Shown here: positions 8,613 to 17,643 of the stretch, in pieces | Layout of the letters: each line of letters opens with the position of its first letter | Numbering within the stretch: position 1 is the stretch's first letter | Virus record (IMG/VR): IMGVR_UViG_3300008450_000112 | Location: 1-40,429 of that record | Direction: 5' to 3' (one strand) | DNA: 40,429 nucleotides | DNA from: a virus | Made by a program: the position numbers and the translations under genes | Notes under the pieces: model-generated | Told to the model about the DNA's origin: nothing | What the model saw: the letters and a program-made list of their open reading frames with translations, nothing else | The model's database searches: none

Positions 8613-10243
8613 TTGAGGGCGCTCTCAAGGCAGATGGGCGCTTAGCGGCAAAGAACGCAGTGAAGATTAGGGCGGCACTGCACCAGGTAACAGACTTCAA
8701 ACGAGTCTTTAACAAATACCAGGAAACAATGCCACAGCCAACGGATAACCCTACGCAAGATCGTGTGCGCGCTCGCTCATGGGTTTTGCTAAATGTTTAC
8801 CTTAATGATGAACCCCTACGCAATGCCGTTATGCAAGCCTGGGCGGAGGCTTATGTTTTGGGCGCTGTTGCCGCTAGTGAATGGTTAGAAAAAACCCGCA
8901 TAGCAAACAAGGCTGATGACATTGAAATCAATTGGGATAAATGGCGGCCAGGAGATACGGCTACCGCTTTAAGAATTACTCCAACTGAAGGTTTTAGCAA
9001 ATACTTGCGAACAGTAAACGCAGATAGTTATTTTAAAAATTTTAACAAAGAAACTGTTACAAATTTAGGCACTGCTCTTTCTGACGCAATAGCCGCTGGT
9101 TTAGATGCTGAAAGTGCCGCTGTAATGATTGGGCGGCATGTAGCAAACCCTAGCCGCGCTTTGACTATTGCAATTACTGAGCAGAACCGCGCTATGTCGT
9201 TTTCAAGCATTGAGCGTTACAAAGAGGCTGGCTTGCAAAAGATGGAATGGGCCGTGTCTGACCCGTGTGACATTTGCGCAAAAAATGATGGGCAAGTAAT
9301 TCTTATTGGGCAAACATTTGCATCAGGAGACGCGCAACCCCCTGCTCACCCGCATTGCCGTTGCGTATTACTACCTGTAATTCCTGGCATGGAAGATGAT
9401 TTGACAGGCGGAACAGTTACAAGCCCAACAATTGATGCTGACGGCGCAATTGCAAATGAACCTTTCACTCCTGGTGTTGTGCCACAAGGCGAGTGGACAT
9501 TAGTAACAGAAGATAGATGGGTAGAACGCCAGGAGGCTATTCGTTTACAACGCGGGCTAGGGCCTGCAAATGAAAATCATTTGCGTATTATCCGTGATCA
9601 AGTTGCAGATGCTCAAGCAATTTATGAACGCGGGCCTAACATTGTTGTTTTAGGTAATGATGTTACAACAGTAACAGAAGAACACATGAAACAATTTATG
9701 AGAAATTTTGATCTTGCTTATGAAAAATTACCTGAATGGCGAAGGGTAAGCCCTGACGGTTCTTTAAGAGGCTATTCTTTAATTATCAATAATAAAGACC
9801 GTTACCGTTCTTCTTTGGCTTATACATACATAGGACATGACTCTATTTGGTTCTCCCCTGGTGATGTTATTTCTTCATTAAACCCACCTAAAGATTGGGC
9901 GGGCTGGTTTATGCCTGCGGCTAATAGTGTTTCTGAAAATCTTTACACAATTATGCATGAGTTAGGCCACACCACAGATAGTTATGTAAATGATAATAAA
10001 CGCGGGTATGTAAGAAGCCTTCTGACGCGTAAATACAAACAATTATTTTCAAAGTACAGCCGTAAAAATACTAAAGAAACTTACGCGGAAATTTTTGCTC
10101 AATGGGGATTGGGTGAAAAAAATGCATTAACTGAAGCCTATGCAGAAGCATTTGGTTGGGATTTATCTGCCGCAGAGTATTACGAGAAGTTTGGTGAATT
10201 TGATCGTTGGAAGCCTAGTATGAGACCGTCAGGGGTGCGTTAA
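8609..10243 (+). CDS. MuF/SPP1 gp7-like minor head protein with C-terminal HExxH domain
   Basis: A 544-residue two-part protein. The N-terminal half is the minor head (MuF) domain, with its Cys/His signature CDICAKNDG and PPAHPHCRCVLLPV (about 222-256). This family sits inside the head near the portal and can be ejected with DNA. The C-terminal half (about 310-544) carries HELGH (450-454), a zinc-metallopeptidase HExxH motif. Glutamates downstream at 490 and 494 or in YAEAFG could be the third ligand. MuF proteins are known carriers of variable C-terminal toxin or enzyme domains, so a packaged protease effector is plausible. The gene overlaps the portal gene by four bases. Confidence 0.8.
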   Translation: MIEGALKADGRLAAKNAVKIRAALHQVTDFKRVFNKYQETMPQPTDNPTQDRVRARSWVLLNVYLNDEPLRNAVMQAWAEAYVLGAVAASEWLEKTRIANKADDIEINWDKWRPGDTATALRITPTEGFSKYLRTVNADSYFKNFNKETVTNLGTALSDAIAAGLDAESAAVMIGRHVANPSRALTIAITEQNRAMSFSSIERYKEAGLQKMEWAVSDPCDICAKNDGQVILIGQTFASGDAQPPAHPHCRCVLLPVIPGMEDDLTGGTVTSPTIDADGAIANEPFTPGVVPQGEWTLVTEDRWVERQEAIRLQRGLGPANENHLRIIRDQVADAQAIYERGPNIVVLGNDVTTVTEEHMKQFMRNFDLAYEKLPEWRRVSPDGSLRGYSLIINNKDRYRSSLAYTYIGHDSIWFSPGDVISSLNPPKDWAGWFMPAANSVSENLYTIMHELGHTTDSYVNDNKRGYVRSLLTRKYKQLFSKYSRKNTKETYAEIFAQWGLGEKNALTEAYAEAFGWDLSAAEYYEKFGEFDRWKPSMRPSGVR

Positions 10244-10254
10244 AGGAGATGACA

Positions 10255-11208
10255 ATGAAAGAACCAAACCTAGATGAAGTTGGTGTAATCAATGATTACG
10301 CCGCTATGCCCAAATTTGAATTGCAACAAAGGGCTATTTTTGGTGACGCTAAAGCAGAACGCATTTACTTTGAACGCTATGGCAAAGGTAACAAAAGCGT
10401 TGATGGTGACATTGAAAAGAACAACCCAAACCGTGACCCTAAAGGCCGTTTTACTTTTGGATCAGGTGGCCCGCAGGCTGGTGGCGGTGGAAACGCTGGC
10501 GGTGGAGAAGGCGGAGAAAGCGCAGGCGGCGGAGGCGGAGGCGCTGGAGAGCCTGGTGAAGGCAAAGACATAACTTCTGAATTAGGCAGAGATTATGGAC
10601 AAGTTTCAGAAACCAAAAGAGGTGCAGAACTTAGAGCCAAAGACATGTCTCCTGAAACAAGGGGTGATCCAACATTACAAGACATTGCCCACAGACAAGG
10701 TTTTGATGGTAAAGCAGAAATGGTTGATCAAGAGGCTTTTGATCAAATTGTTGCTGAAGGAGGAACTGTTACTTATCGTGGCGTTACTGATTATTATGAT
10801 AGTTATAGCGCAAATGATGCTAAATACATTTCAGGAGAAACTCAAATAAGCGAACAATTTGCGGAAGGCCCTTATTTTGGCGGCATAGGCGGCTACGGAA
10901 GCGGCACTTATACATCATCAGATGTGAGCGTTGCGCAACATTATGCTTTTGAAGATGGCGCAAAAGGGGGAGTAATAACAATGGTAGTTAAACCTAATGC
11001 TAAAATCGCAACACCTCAACAATGGCAAGCCGCTAGAACAGCGGCAAGAGAAGGCAAAGGTGGCTTTATGGGGGCTAATAATGAAGGAAGAATTTTAGCG
11101 GCTCAAGGATTTGATGGTTTTCGCATAGCCTCAAAAGATGTGGATCATTTTTCTAATCAATTTGTCGTTGTATTAAATAGAAAAGCAGTGGCGGTGTTGA
11201 AAAAATGA
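10255..11208 (+). CDS. Putative ADP-ribosyltransferase-like head-associated protein
   Basis: A 317-residue protein. AAAGGAG sits six bases before the ATG at 10255, so I prefer this to the ATG at 10249. Residues 50-105 contain NPNRDPKGRFTFGSGG, a basic RDPxGRF element often seen beside MuF-type modules, followed by a Gly-rich linker. The C-terminal 150 residues read like an ART fold: YRG (Arg175), GTYTSSDVSVAQHYA (about 217-231) as the central strand, E277 with a GFDGF strand, and a closing NQFVVVLN (301-308). Packaged phage ARTs such as T4 Alt modify host proteins on entry. Here the target is unknown, and the fold call needs structure prediction. Confidence 0.55.
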   Translation: MKEPNLDEVGVINDYAAMPKFELQQRAIFGDAKAERIYFERYGKGNKSVDGDIEKNNPNRDPKGRFTFGSGGPQAGGGGNAGGGEGGESAGGGGGGAGEPGEGKDITSELGRDYGQVSETKRGAELRAKDMSPETRGDPTLQDIAHRQGFDGKAEMVDQEAFDQIVAEGGTVTYRGVTDYYDSYSANDAKYISGETQISEQFAEGPYFGGIGGYGSGTYTSSDVSVAQHYAFEDGAKGGVITMVVKPNAKIATPQQWQAARTAAREGKGGFMGANNEGRILAAQGFDGFRIASKDVDHFSNQFVVVLNRKAVAVLKK

Positions 11209-11408
11209 ACTTAAATAATCCTTTAGTTTCACGCGCAATAGCGTCACTTATGAAGCAATTAAGCCCTAAAGATAGGTATGACTTGAGTGGCTTAACTCTT
11301 AAATTTACGGCTTTAAGTCAATTGCCTGGCAAATGGCAGGTTGCCATAAAAGCGGAAATGGCTAAAAACGCTGTAACTAATGCAAGGCGAGATTTGCCAA
11401 CAGATTAA
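11205..11408 (+). CDS. Small basic hypothetical protein
   Basis: A 67-residue protein starting at an ATG that overlaps the upstream stop (ATGA). It is predicted mainly helical, Lys/Arg-rich, with no cysteine or recognisable motif. Tight coupling to the ART-like gene suggests a partner, for instance an immunity protein, a chaperone, or a small head protein. There is no direct evidence for any of these. Confidence 0.6.
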   Translation: MNLNNPLVSRAIASLMKQLSPKDRYDLSGLTLKFTALSQLPGKWQVAIKAEMAKNAVTNARRDLPTD

Positions 11409-11411
11409 AAC

Positions 11412-11458
11412 CGCTTGCGTAAGCGTAACTTGATACAGTATGCGCTAAGGCTTTATGT
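11412..11458 (+). promoter_or_regulatory. Possible promoter upstream of the capsid module
   Basis: TTGATA (11430-11435) and TTATGT (11453-11458) are separated by 17 bases in the 71-base gap before the protease-scaffold gene. A small hairpin (CGCTT/AAGCG, 11412-11425) lies just upstream. Extra transcription of the capsid genes from here is plausible but the boxes are imperfect. Confidence 0.3.
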
Positions 11459-11479
11459 ATTCCAATGGATTGAGGACTA

Positions 11480-12955
11480 ATGGCTAATCTAACAACAACT
11501 TCCTACTTCAGTATTGAGAAGGCTGACCGTAATGCAGACGGCACAATGACCGTTTACGGTAAGGCAACAGATGACTCACTAGACATTGATCAACAGATTT
11601 GTGACGGCGATTGGCTAAAGCGCGCAATGCCTGCCTGGTTTAAGTCAGGTGGAAACATTAGAGAACAACACAGCCAAATTGCCGCAGGCGTGGCAAAAGA
11701 GTATGAAGCAAAGGCTGATGGACATTACATTGGCGTTTTGGTTGTAGATCCTGTTTCAGTTAAGAAGGTAGATGCTGGCGTACTCAAGGGGTTTTCAGTA
11801 GGTATCAAAAACCCACGCGTTGTACGCGATAGCAAAGCGGCAAATGGCCGCATCATTGATGGGCAGATTGTAGAAATTTCTTTAGTGGATCGCCCTGCCA
11901 ACCCCAACTGCCAGTTAGTTTTGGCTAAGTCTGTTGATGGTGAAAAGGACTTGGTTCAGGTAGAAGAATTACATGAAAAAGAAGAAACAGAAAATAATAA
12001 TCCAATACAATCTGACAATAACTCTGAGAAAGAAAGTGACGCAATGGACACATCAACCGTTTCAGTACCTAAGTCTATTGTGGGCGATCTTGTTAAATTT
12101 GATAAGGCTCAGTTTGAAGCGGCGCGTGAAGCGTTGGCTAACCTTATTTCAATTGAAGCGCAAGAAATGAAGGAAGGTCACAATGAACTTTCTTCTCTTG
12201 CACACCTATTAGAAGCCGTATCTCATCTCCATGCTTGGTATGAAGGTGAAGAAGCAGAGGGAGAAGTAATGGAAGAAGTAGAGTTAGAAATGTCTAGCAA
12301 GGCAGATGATGAAAAAGAAATGATGCCTGCTAAGGGTGAGACTAAAGACGCGTTTATGAAGCGTTGTAAAGAAGCAGGAAAATCTGATGACTATGGAATG
12401 AAGTGTTGGAATAAGTACATGGAGAAATCAAACGCGGCTACTGACATGACACCAACAGCGGAAACAGGTGCAAACCTAGACACCGCAACAATTGTTCCTC
12501 CTGCGGACACACCTAAATCTGCGGAAGCAGAAGAAGCACCAGTTGCAGAAGAAGTAGTTGCTGAAGAAGCACCTACGGCGGAAGAAGTTACAGAAGAAGT
12601 TTCTGTTGATGAAAACTCAACAGAGAAGTTAGAAGCCATAGTAGAAGAAGTGGTGGAGAAAGCAACAAAGGCTCTCAAATCAGAGATTGCCAACCTTGTG
12701 TCTGCAAAAGAGGCGGCTGAGGTGCGCGCAATGAGTTTGGAAACTGAGTTAGCAACCGCTAAATCTTTGGCTCTAGGTGGTGGCCCAAAGCGAACAGTAA
12801 GCCCAATAGATGTGAAAACAACTAATGACTTGCTAACTAAGGCCGCTGTTTACAAAGAAAAAGCAAAAGCAACAACAGACATAACACTTGCTAAGGGTTA
12901 CAAAATACTTGCAGATGAATACATTGCAGAGTATGAAAAAACCCTTGATAAGTAA
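11480..12955 (+). CDS. Prohead protease fused to scaffold-like region
   Basis: A 491-residue fusion. Residues 1-150 match the HK97-type (U35) capsid maturation protease: YGKATDDSLDIDQQI, His64 in NIREQHS, Ser106 in KGFSVG, and the conserved closing strand IVEISLVDRPANP. His64 and Ser106 are the likely catalytic pair. From about 160 on the sequence becomes very acidic (runs of EEAPVAEE and EEVSVDEN) and helical, like an internal scaffold. It sits directly upstream of the capsid gene, where the protease and scaffold normally lie, and no separate scaffold gene is present. Auto-release of the scaffold after assembly is the usual mechanism in related fusions. GAGG precedes the ATG. Confidence 0.85.
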   Translation: MANLTTTSYFSIEKADRNADGTMTVYGKATDDSLDIDQQICDGDWLKRAMPAWFKSGGNIREQHSQIAAGVAKEYEAKADGHYIGVLVVDPVSVKKVDAGVLKGFSVGIKNPRVVRDSKAANGRIIDGQIVEISLVDRPANPNCQLVLAKSVDGEKDLVQVEELHEKEETENNNPIQSDNNSEKESDAMDTSTVSVPKSIVGDLVKFDKAQFEAAREALANLISIEAQEMKEGHNELSSLAHLLEAVSHLHAWYEGEEAEGEVMEEVELEMSSKADDEKEMMPAKGETKDAFMKRCKEAGKSDDYGMKCWNKYMEKSNAATDMTPTAETGANLDTATIVPPADTPKSAEAEEAPVAEEVVAEEAPTAEEVTEEVSVDENSTEKLEAIVEEVVEKATKALKSEIANLVSAKEAAEVRAMSLETELATAKSLALGGGPKRTVSPIDVKTTNDLLTKAAVYKEKAKATTDITLAKGYKILADEYIAEYEKTLDK

Positions 12956-12984
12956 CCCAACCTAATCTCTGAAAGGAAACACAA

Positions 12985-14670
12985 ATGGCACTTACACCTC
13001 CAAAGGTGGCCGATCTATTCAGTGATGCAACTCCTAAAGAAGCCGCAGAACGCTTTGAGGAATACTCAGGCGAACTCTCAAAGAGTCTTTCACGCGCTTC
13101 ACATGTTCCAGGACAAGCACCACAGGCAGATCCAATCTCAACACTTGAAGCACTAGCGGCTAACAAGTCACTTACAGGTGACGCTATGAACGGTTTGAAT
13201 ACTGCTCTAGCGGCTCAGCGCATGGCAATGCAGGACATTCAGAAGGAAATCACACTTACTTCTCCTTTGTCATCTTCATTTGCGGCGTTTGACCTTGAAG
13301 CACCTGCAAAGTTGCTCACACCACGCCCAACTCCACTCCGCAACCGTATTCCCCGTAAAAAGGGTGTTGGTACTTCTCACCGTGTAAAGCGTATTCTTGG
13401 TTACACAGGTACAGGTACAGGCGGACAAGGACAGATTTGGCCTGGTATTTCAGAAAACACACAGAATAACTTTGCTGGTGGCGGTTCTACTCCACTTGAG
13501 TTAATCCGTGGCCCACAGATCTCTTACACAGCAGATGATCTAATCTTGCCTTACAACTCATACTCACTATCTGATCAGGTTTCATTTGATGCAAACTTCT
13601 CAGGTATGGGCTATGAGGATCTACGCCAGTTATCATCAACTTCTACTCTATACGCAACAATGCTTATGGAAGAACGCATGATGCTAATGGCTCGCGGAAC
13701 TGCATCAGGTTACTCAGGAGCGATTGCCGCTCCAACAGCACTTGTTGCATCATCTCCTGCGGCAACAGGTTCACAGACTGCACTAGCGGCGGCTACTTAC
13801 TACATCTACATCACCGCAGACGCAGGTATTTCTGCCAACGGTTTTGGTGAGTCAATCGTTTCAGCCGTTGCATCAGAAACAGTTGCATCAGGTGATGTTC
13901 TTTCTGTTTCCTTCACAGGATCAGTTGGCGCACTTGGTTACAATGTTTATGTTGGAACTGCAACAGGAACAGCAAACTGCAAGTTGGTTGGAACAGTAAA
14001 GGGCGGAACAACAGTTATTGTTCAGGGCGCTTCTGCAACAAACCTTCCTGCAAATAACTTTGCGTTTAGCACAAGTGGCCCTGCCGCATCACGCGCTAAC
14101 GCTGATACATCTGCTTACGCAACTGGTTATGACGGAATTCTTCCAACAGTTCTAGGCCCTAACACTGGCTTCAACAACGCAATCAACGCGGCGTTCTCAA
14201 CATCTAACCCAGGTGTGGAATTCCAAGATGTTTTTGCTGAGTTGTACCAGAATGTAAAGGCTGATCCTGACATGGTTCTCATGAACGGAAATGACCGTAA
14301 GCAACTATCTGATGCAATCAAGGGTGGATCAACTGCTAACTATCGTCTAGTTATCAACAACCCAGGCGCAGATGGAACTACATACGGTTCTATTGTTACA
14401 GGACTTCAGAATGAAGTAACAGGCAAGGCAGTGGACATCATGGTTCACCCGTGGCTGAACTCAGGTGTTGCACCTGTTCTTTCATTCACATTGCCAATTC
14501 CTGATACACAGGTATCTGATGTATGGGCGAACTTCTTGGTACAGGACTACATGGGTATCCAGTGGCCAGTAACTCAGTTCACTTATGACTTCTCAACATA
14601 CTTCCGCGGAACTTTCTTCTGCACCGCTCCTGCATGGAACGGCGCAGTTTCAGGAATTCAAACAGCGTAA
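12985..14670 (+). CDS. Major capsid protein with Ig-like insertion domain
   Basis: A 561-residue HK97-fold capsid candidate, placed just after the protease-scaffold gene and followed by a hairpin. The N-terminal 100 residues are helical and could be a delta-like domain removed by the protease. The core includes a basic segment RNRIPRKKGVG, LILPYNSYSLSDQVSFDA, EERMMLMARG and a late DVWANFLVQDYMG. An insert at about 248-365 looks like an Ig/fibronectin-type domain (strands around TYYIYITAD, LSVSFTG, YNVYVGTATG). It probably projects from capsomers and could bind cell surfaces or polysaccharide. Without it the protein is about 440 residues, larger than a minimal HK97 shell protein. Confidence 0.85.
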   Translation: MALTPPKVADLFSDATPKEAAERFEEYSGELSKSLSRASHVPGQAPQADPISTLEALAANKSLTGDAMNGLNTALAAQRMAMQDIQKEITLTSPLSSSFAAFDLEAPAKLLTPRPTPLRNRIPRKKGVGTSHRVKRILGYTGTGTGGQGQIWPGISENTQNNFAGGGSTPLELIRGPQISYTADDLILPYNSYSLSDQVSFDANFSGMGYEDLRQLSSTSTLYATMLMEERMMLMARGTASGYSGAIAAPTALVASSPAATGSQTALAAATYYIYITADAGISANGFGESIVSAVASETVASGDVLSVSFTGSVGALGYNVYVGTATGTANCKLVGTVKGGTTVIVQGASATNLPANNFAFSTSGPAASRANADTSAYATGYDGILPTVLGPNTGFNNAINAAFSTSNPGVEFQDVFAELYQNVKADPDMVLMNGNDRKQLSDAIKGGSTANYRLVINNPGADGTTYGSIVTGLQNEVTGKAVDIMVHPWLNSGVAPVLSFTLPIPDTQVSDVWANFLVQDYMGIQWPVTQFTYDFSTYFRGTFFCTAPAWNGAVSGIQTA

Positions 14671-14689
14671 GTTACAACTTAATAAGAAG

Positions 14690-14722
14690 GGAGGGGTGCG
14701 GTGTAAAAGCCGCACCCTTTCC
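14690..14722 (+). terminator. Hairpin after major capsid gene
   Basis: A perfect 8-bp stem, GGGTGCGG (14694-14701) with CCGCACCC (14710-14717), an 8-base loop, and outer GGGA/TCCC that can extend it. Only a short T-run follows, so it may be a weak terminator or an mRNA 3' stabiliser that makes capsid message more abundant than the downstream neck genes. Confidence 0.6.
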
Positions 14723-14742
14723 CAATTAACTAGGAGGCAAAA

Positions 14743-15018
14743 ATGGCAAGATGGGTAGCACCTGACAGGGGTGTAAAAGAAACTGTTATTGGCGGACAAA
14801 GTTATTTTACAGACCGTCAAGGTATTTACAATGTAGAAAACAAGGCACATCAGAAGGCAATGAAGGCTGAAGGATTTTTTGAAGCATCACTTAATCCAAT
14901 TTCTAGTGATGACCGCAAGCGCGGATTTAGTTGCGTAGAATGTGGCTTTGAGGGCTGGTTTCGCAAATGTGGGCGTTGCGGATACGAGTCACAAGAAACA
15001 CCGCGAGATGGAGAATAG
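14743..15018 (+). CDS. Small zinc-ribbon protein
   Basis: A 91-residue protein of unknown function behind a strong TAGGAGG. The C-terminal part holds two C-x2-C pairs (CVEC and CGRC, about residues 65-82), a treble-clef or zinc-ribbon pattern. The N-terminal half contains a short beta-rich segment (GGQSYFTDRQGIYNVEN). Small head-neck-region proteins of this type are common in actinobacteriophages. A structural or assembly role is inferred from position between capsid and connector genes. Confidence 0.6.
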   Translation: MARWVAPDRGVKETVIGGQSYFTDRQGIYNVENKAHQKAMKAEGFFEASLNPISSDDRKRGFSCVECGFEGWFRKCGRCGYESQETPRDGE

Positions 15019-15021
15019 ATC

Positions 15022-15915
15022 ATGGCCGTAGGTATCACGCCCGACATTAGTAATGAGAACCCATACATCAGTGTGGCGGAATACAAGAACGCACCAACGG
15101 CAATCAACTATGACATGTTAGTTGTGGGCGGTAATGCCGCGGCTCAAGATGCAGAACTTGCAGAAGTTATTTTGCGCGCTTCTTCATACATGAATGAGTA
15201 CCTCAACCAAAACCTTGTGGCTAGTCAGTACACAGAAACACAACGCATACGCTATTCAGCATCAGGTGGGTACTACGCGCTACACCCATACAATGCGCCT
15301 ATTGTTTCTCTTTCAGCATTTTATTATGGGGCAAACCCAAATCAACTAAATGAATTACAGGACTGCTCAATTGCATGGTTTGAAGGCCAACAAATTATTA
15401 TCCCTGGCAATTACATTGGGTGGAACTACACATCTCAAGGCCCGCTTCAGTTTGGCGGATCTATCGGACAAAGCAATTACACATTTACTAAGTACACATA
15501 CATTGCGGGATACGCCAACACAGAATTAGCGGTGGCTACCCTTGCGGGCGATAGCACCCTAACCGTAGCCAGTGGTACAGGTATTTTGGCAGGCGAGCAG
15601 TACCGCATTTTTGATGGTCAGAGAACTGAGCGCGTAACGGTTGCAAGCAACTATGTTTATGGATCAACAACAGTTCCTTTGGCTTCTCCTATGCTCTTTG
15701 CTCATGGCGTTGGGGCAACATTTAGCAACCTGCCAACTGTTCTCAAGCAAGCCTGTATTTTAATTACAACGGCATTTATTAAAATGCGTGGTGATGCTTC
15801 TACAACTATGGCTTACACAACCTCACCTTCAGGCAACATTCCTGGTTCAGTGCGCTACGGCAATGACCTGGCCGTTGCGCTAGACATGGTGAACAAGTAC
15901 CGCAGGATCAGATAA
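15022..15915 (+). CDS. Head-tail connector candidate
   Basis: A 297-residue protein in the place normally held by the gp6/gp15-like head completion protein. The helical start (AELAEVILRASSYMNEYLNQ) with later helices (LKQACILITTAFIKMRGD and AVALDMVNKYRRIR) fits that adaptor family. A large beta-rich middle section (about 65-215) contains an STLTVASGTGILAGEQYRI segment like small phage hairpin domains. It is therefore longer than the usual 100-170 residue adaptor and may carry an inserted decoration. The stop overlaps the next start (TAATG). Confidence 0.5.
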   Translation: MAVGITPDISNENPYISVAEYKNAPTAINYDMLVVGGNAAAQDAELAEVILRASSYMNEYLNQNLVASQYTETQRIRYSASGGYYALHPYNAPIVSLSAFYYGANPNQLNELQDCSIAWFEGQQIIIPGNYIGWNYTSQGPLQFGGSIGQSNYTFTKYTYIAGYANTELAVATLAGDSTLTVASGTGILAGEQYRIFDGQRTERVTVASNYVYGSTTVPLASPMLFAHGVGATFSNLPTVLKQACILITTAFIKMRGDASTTMAYTTSPSGNIPGSVRYGNDLAVALDMVNKYRRIR

Positions 15916-16421
15916 TGCCTGCCGTACCTACTCTTACAGGCCGCAACGCGGTACGCCAAACGCTATCTTTATTTTTAGCCAATCCGCGCATCACAAATGT
16001 CAATCAGGTTTTTACATCTTTTCCAAAGATCATCAATTACCAGGTAAACGCTGAACCAGGACAGGCCACAAGAGCGGCAATTGTTGTTTACATTGCTGAT
16101 GAGTATGAAACACGCCTAGCAATTGGCGGAGCAACTAATGGTTGGAAGCGTGTGGATTACACCGTAATTGTTCAGATTTTCTGCATTTCTTTTCATAGAG
16201 AGGCAGAAGATGTTATGACTGACTTTGACACAATCGTTGATAACATCAAAGATCGCTTGAGATCAGATCATAACTTTGGCGATCCAACAGGTAATTTAGT
16301 TTGGCAAGGTGCAGAGCCAGTTATTCAGGCCCGTTACGGAGAACCTTCTACTGAAAAAGAAGGCGTTACAGAAATCTTTGCTGAGATACAATTTCCAGTA
16401 ACACAGATGATCCAGGCATAA
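15915..16421 (+). CDS. Tail terminator / head-tail joining candidate
   Basis: A 168-residue protein. An alpha-beta layout with an N-terminal helix (GRNAVRQTLSLFLANP), central strands (ATRAAIVVYIADEYETRLA, DYTVIVQIFCISF), a helix (DFDTIVDNIKDRLRSD) and a final strand (EIFAEIQFPVT) fits tail terminator or gpU/gp17-like neck proteins, which cap the tail tube and join it to the head. Position between connector and tail tube supports this. The family is highly diverged, so the call rests mainly on order and fold pattern. Confidence 0.5.
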   Translation: MPAVPTLTGRNAVRQTLSLFLANPRITNVNQVFTSFPKIINYQVNAEPGQATRAAIVVYIADEYETRLAIGGATNGWKRVDYTVIVQIFCISFHREAEDVMTDFDTIVDNIKDRLRSDHNFGDPTGNLVWQGAEPVIQARYGEPSTEKEGVTEIFAEIQFPVTQMIQA

Positions 16422-16426
16422 GGAGC

Positions 16427-16639
16427 ATGATGAAATACAAATACAATGGAACTGATGAACGCGTGTTCCCTAGTGTTGGGGTGACTGTAAAACCTGGTGA
16501 TGAGTTTGACGCACCTGAAGGATTTGTTGCCGCAAATGTAACACTTGCAGGCGCAAAGCCATCAGTCACAGAACCAACAGAACCAAAAGAAACAACAACA
16601 ACTATGTCTGCCGCGTCAGACAAGAAACTAGGAGCGTGA
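16427..16639 (+). CDS. Small neck-region protein
   Basis: A 70-residue protein with AAGGAG immediately upstream. Two adjacent ATGs exist and the second (16430) has better spacing. The N-terminal half looks like a small beta barrel (GTDERVFPSVGVTVKPGDEF), a pattern shared by many short proteins next to phage tail genes. The C-terminal third is Thr/Pro-rich and disordered. Function unknown. Confidence 0.6.
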   Translation: MMKYKYNGTDERVFPSVGVTVKPGDEFDAPEGFVAANVTLAGAKPSVTEPTEPKETTTTMSAASDKKLGA

Positions 16640-16643
16640 AATA

Positions 16644-17630
16644 ATGTCTGTTCAACAGTCCGTACGCTCGTACTTAGGTATTGCTAAAGAAGCAACCCGC
16701 GGTACGGCAGTAGCACCAACCGACTTCATTCCAGTAATGAAGGACGCATTAAAGCCAGTGGACATTGTTGATCCACTTTATGACACAGGCTTGCGTGGAT
16801 CAAATGCCTTGAATTACAACTACATTCCAGGCCGTACACGCTCAACCGTAGATTTTGGTGGCGCAGTATTTGCAGACACCGTAGGTTATGGAATTGCAGG
16901 CCTTCTTGGTTCAGTAGCAACTACTGGCGCATCTGCACCATACACTCACACAATCTCATTATTTAACAGCCTTGCATCAGGCGGAGATGTTCAGCCAATT
17001 TCTTACACATTGACTGACTTCTATGCCGTAGATGTTCGCTCATACCCTGGTTGCCAGTTCTCTGACTTCTCATTGAAGTTCAACGCAGACGGCATGCTTG
17101 AGTATGATGCAAAAAGCACTGGTTGGGCATCTGAAGTTGTTTCAGATCCAACACCTACATTCTCAACAGTTCTTCCTACACCAGTATGGCGCGGTACTGT
17201 TTCTGTTGGTGGATCTACCGTAGCAACCGCTATGACTGGCAACATTGACATGAAACGCCCTGCAACACCTATCTATGGCATCTCAGCAACACAAGATCCA
17301 TACCAGGTTTTCTTAGGCCCACTAGAAGTTACAGGCAAGATTACATTTGTCATGGAAGATGACTCTGAATTGCTTAACTTCCTTAACAACACACAGCCTG
17401 CGCTTGTGTTTAACTGGGCTTATGGTTCAGGTGCATCTGAAGTTCAGATCCAGGCAACTCTTACTAAGGGCGCTTACACCACTGGTGTGATTGAACGCGG
17501 TGAAGATTTTGTTCAGGTATCTGTTGATTTCAATGCGCAAGCAAACACAACTGATGATGGTGCTTCAGGAGGTTTCTCACCTATTAAGTGGGTACTCAAG
17601 AACGCTAAGCCATCAGGCACATACGCATAA
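16644..17630 (+). CDS. Major tail tube protein
   Basis: A 328-residue protein forming the stacked rings of the tail tube. The N-terminal pattern (YLGIAKEATRGTAVAPTDFI) is typical of siphovirus tail tube proteins, followed by beta-rich segments (SDFSLKFNADGMLEYDAKST, LEVTGKITFVMEDDSELL) characteristic of the tube fold and a final IERGEDFVQVSVDFNAQAN strand. It is directly upstream of the tail assembly chaperone and followed by a hairpin, consistent with high expression. Start is the ATG behind GGAG. Confidence 0.85.
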   Translation: MSVQQSVRSYLGIAKEATRGTAVAPTDFIPVMKDALKPVDIVDPLYDTGLRGSNALNYNYIPGRTRSTVDFGGAVFADTVGYGIAGLLGSVATTGASAPYTHTISLFNSLASGGDVQPISYTLTDFYAVDVRSYPGCQFSDFSLKFNADGMLEYDAKSTGWASEVVSDPTPTFSTVLPTPVWRGTVSVGGSTVATAMTGNIDMKRPATPIYGISATQDPYQVFLGPLEVTGKITFVMEDDSELLNFLNNTQPALVFNWAYGSGASEVQIQATLTKGAYTTGVIERGEDFVQVSVDFNAQANTTDDGASGGFSPIKWVLKNAKPSGTYA

Positions 17631-17643
17631 CTAGATCAGGGCG

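Noticed and set aside
10377-10571. Minus-strand proline-rich ORF
   Set aside because: It is the antisense of the Gly-rich linker of the ART-like gene. Several similar long antisense frames over Gly-rich or acidic genes (24578-24793, 12391-12693, 20059-20502) are shadows.
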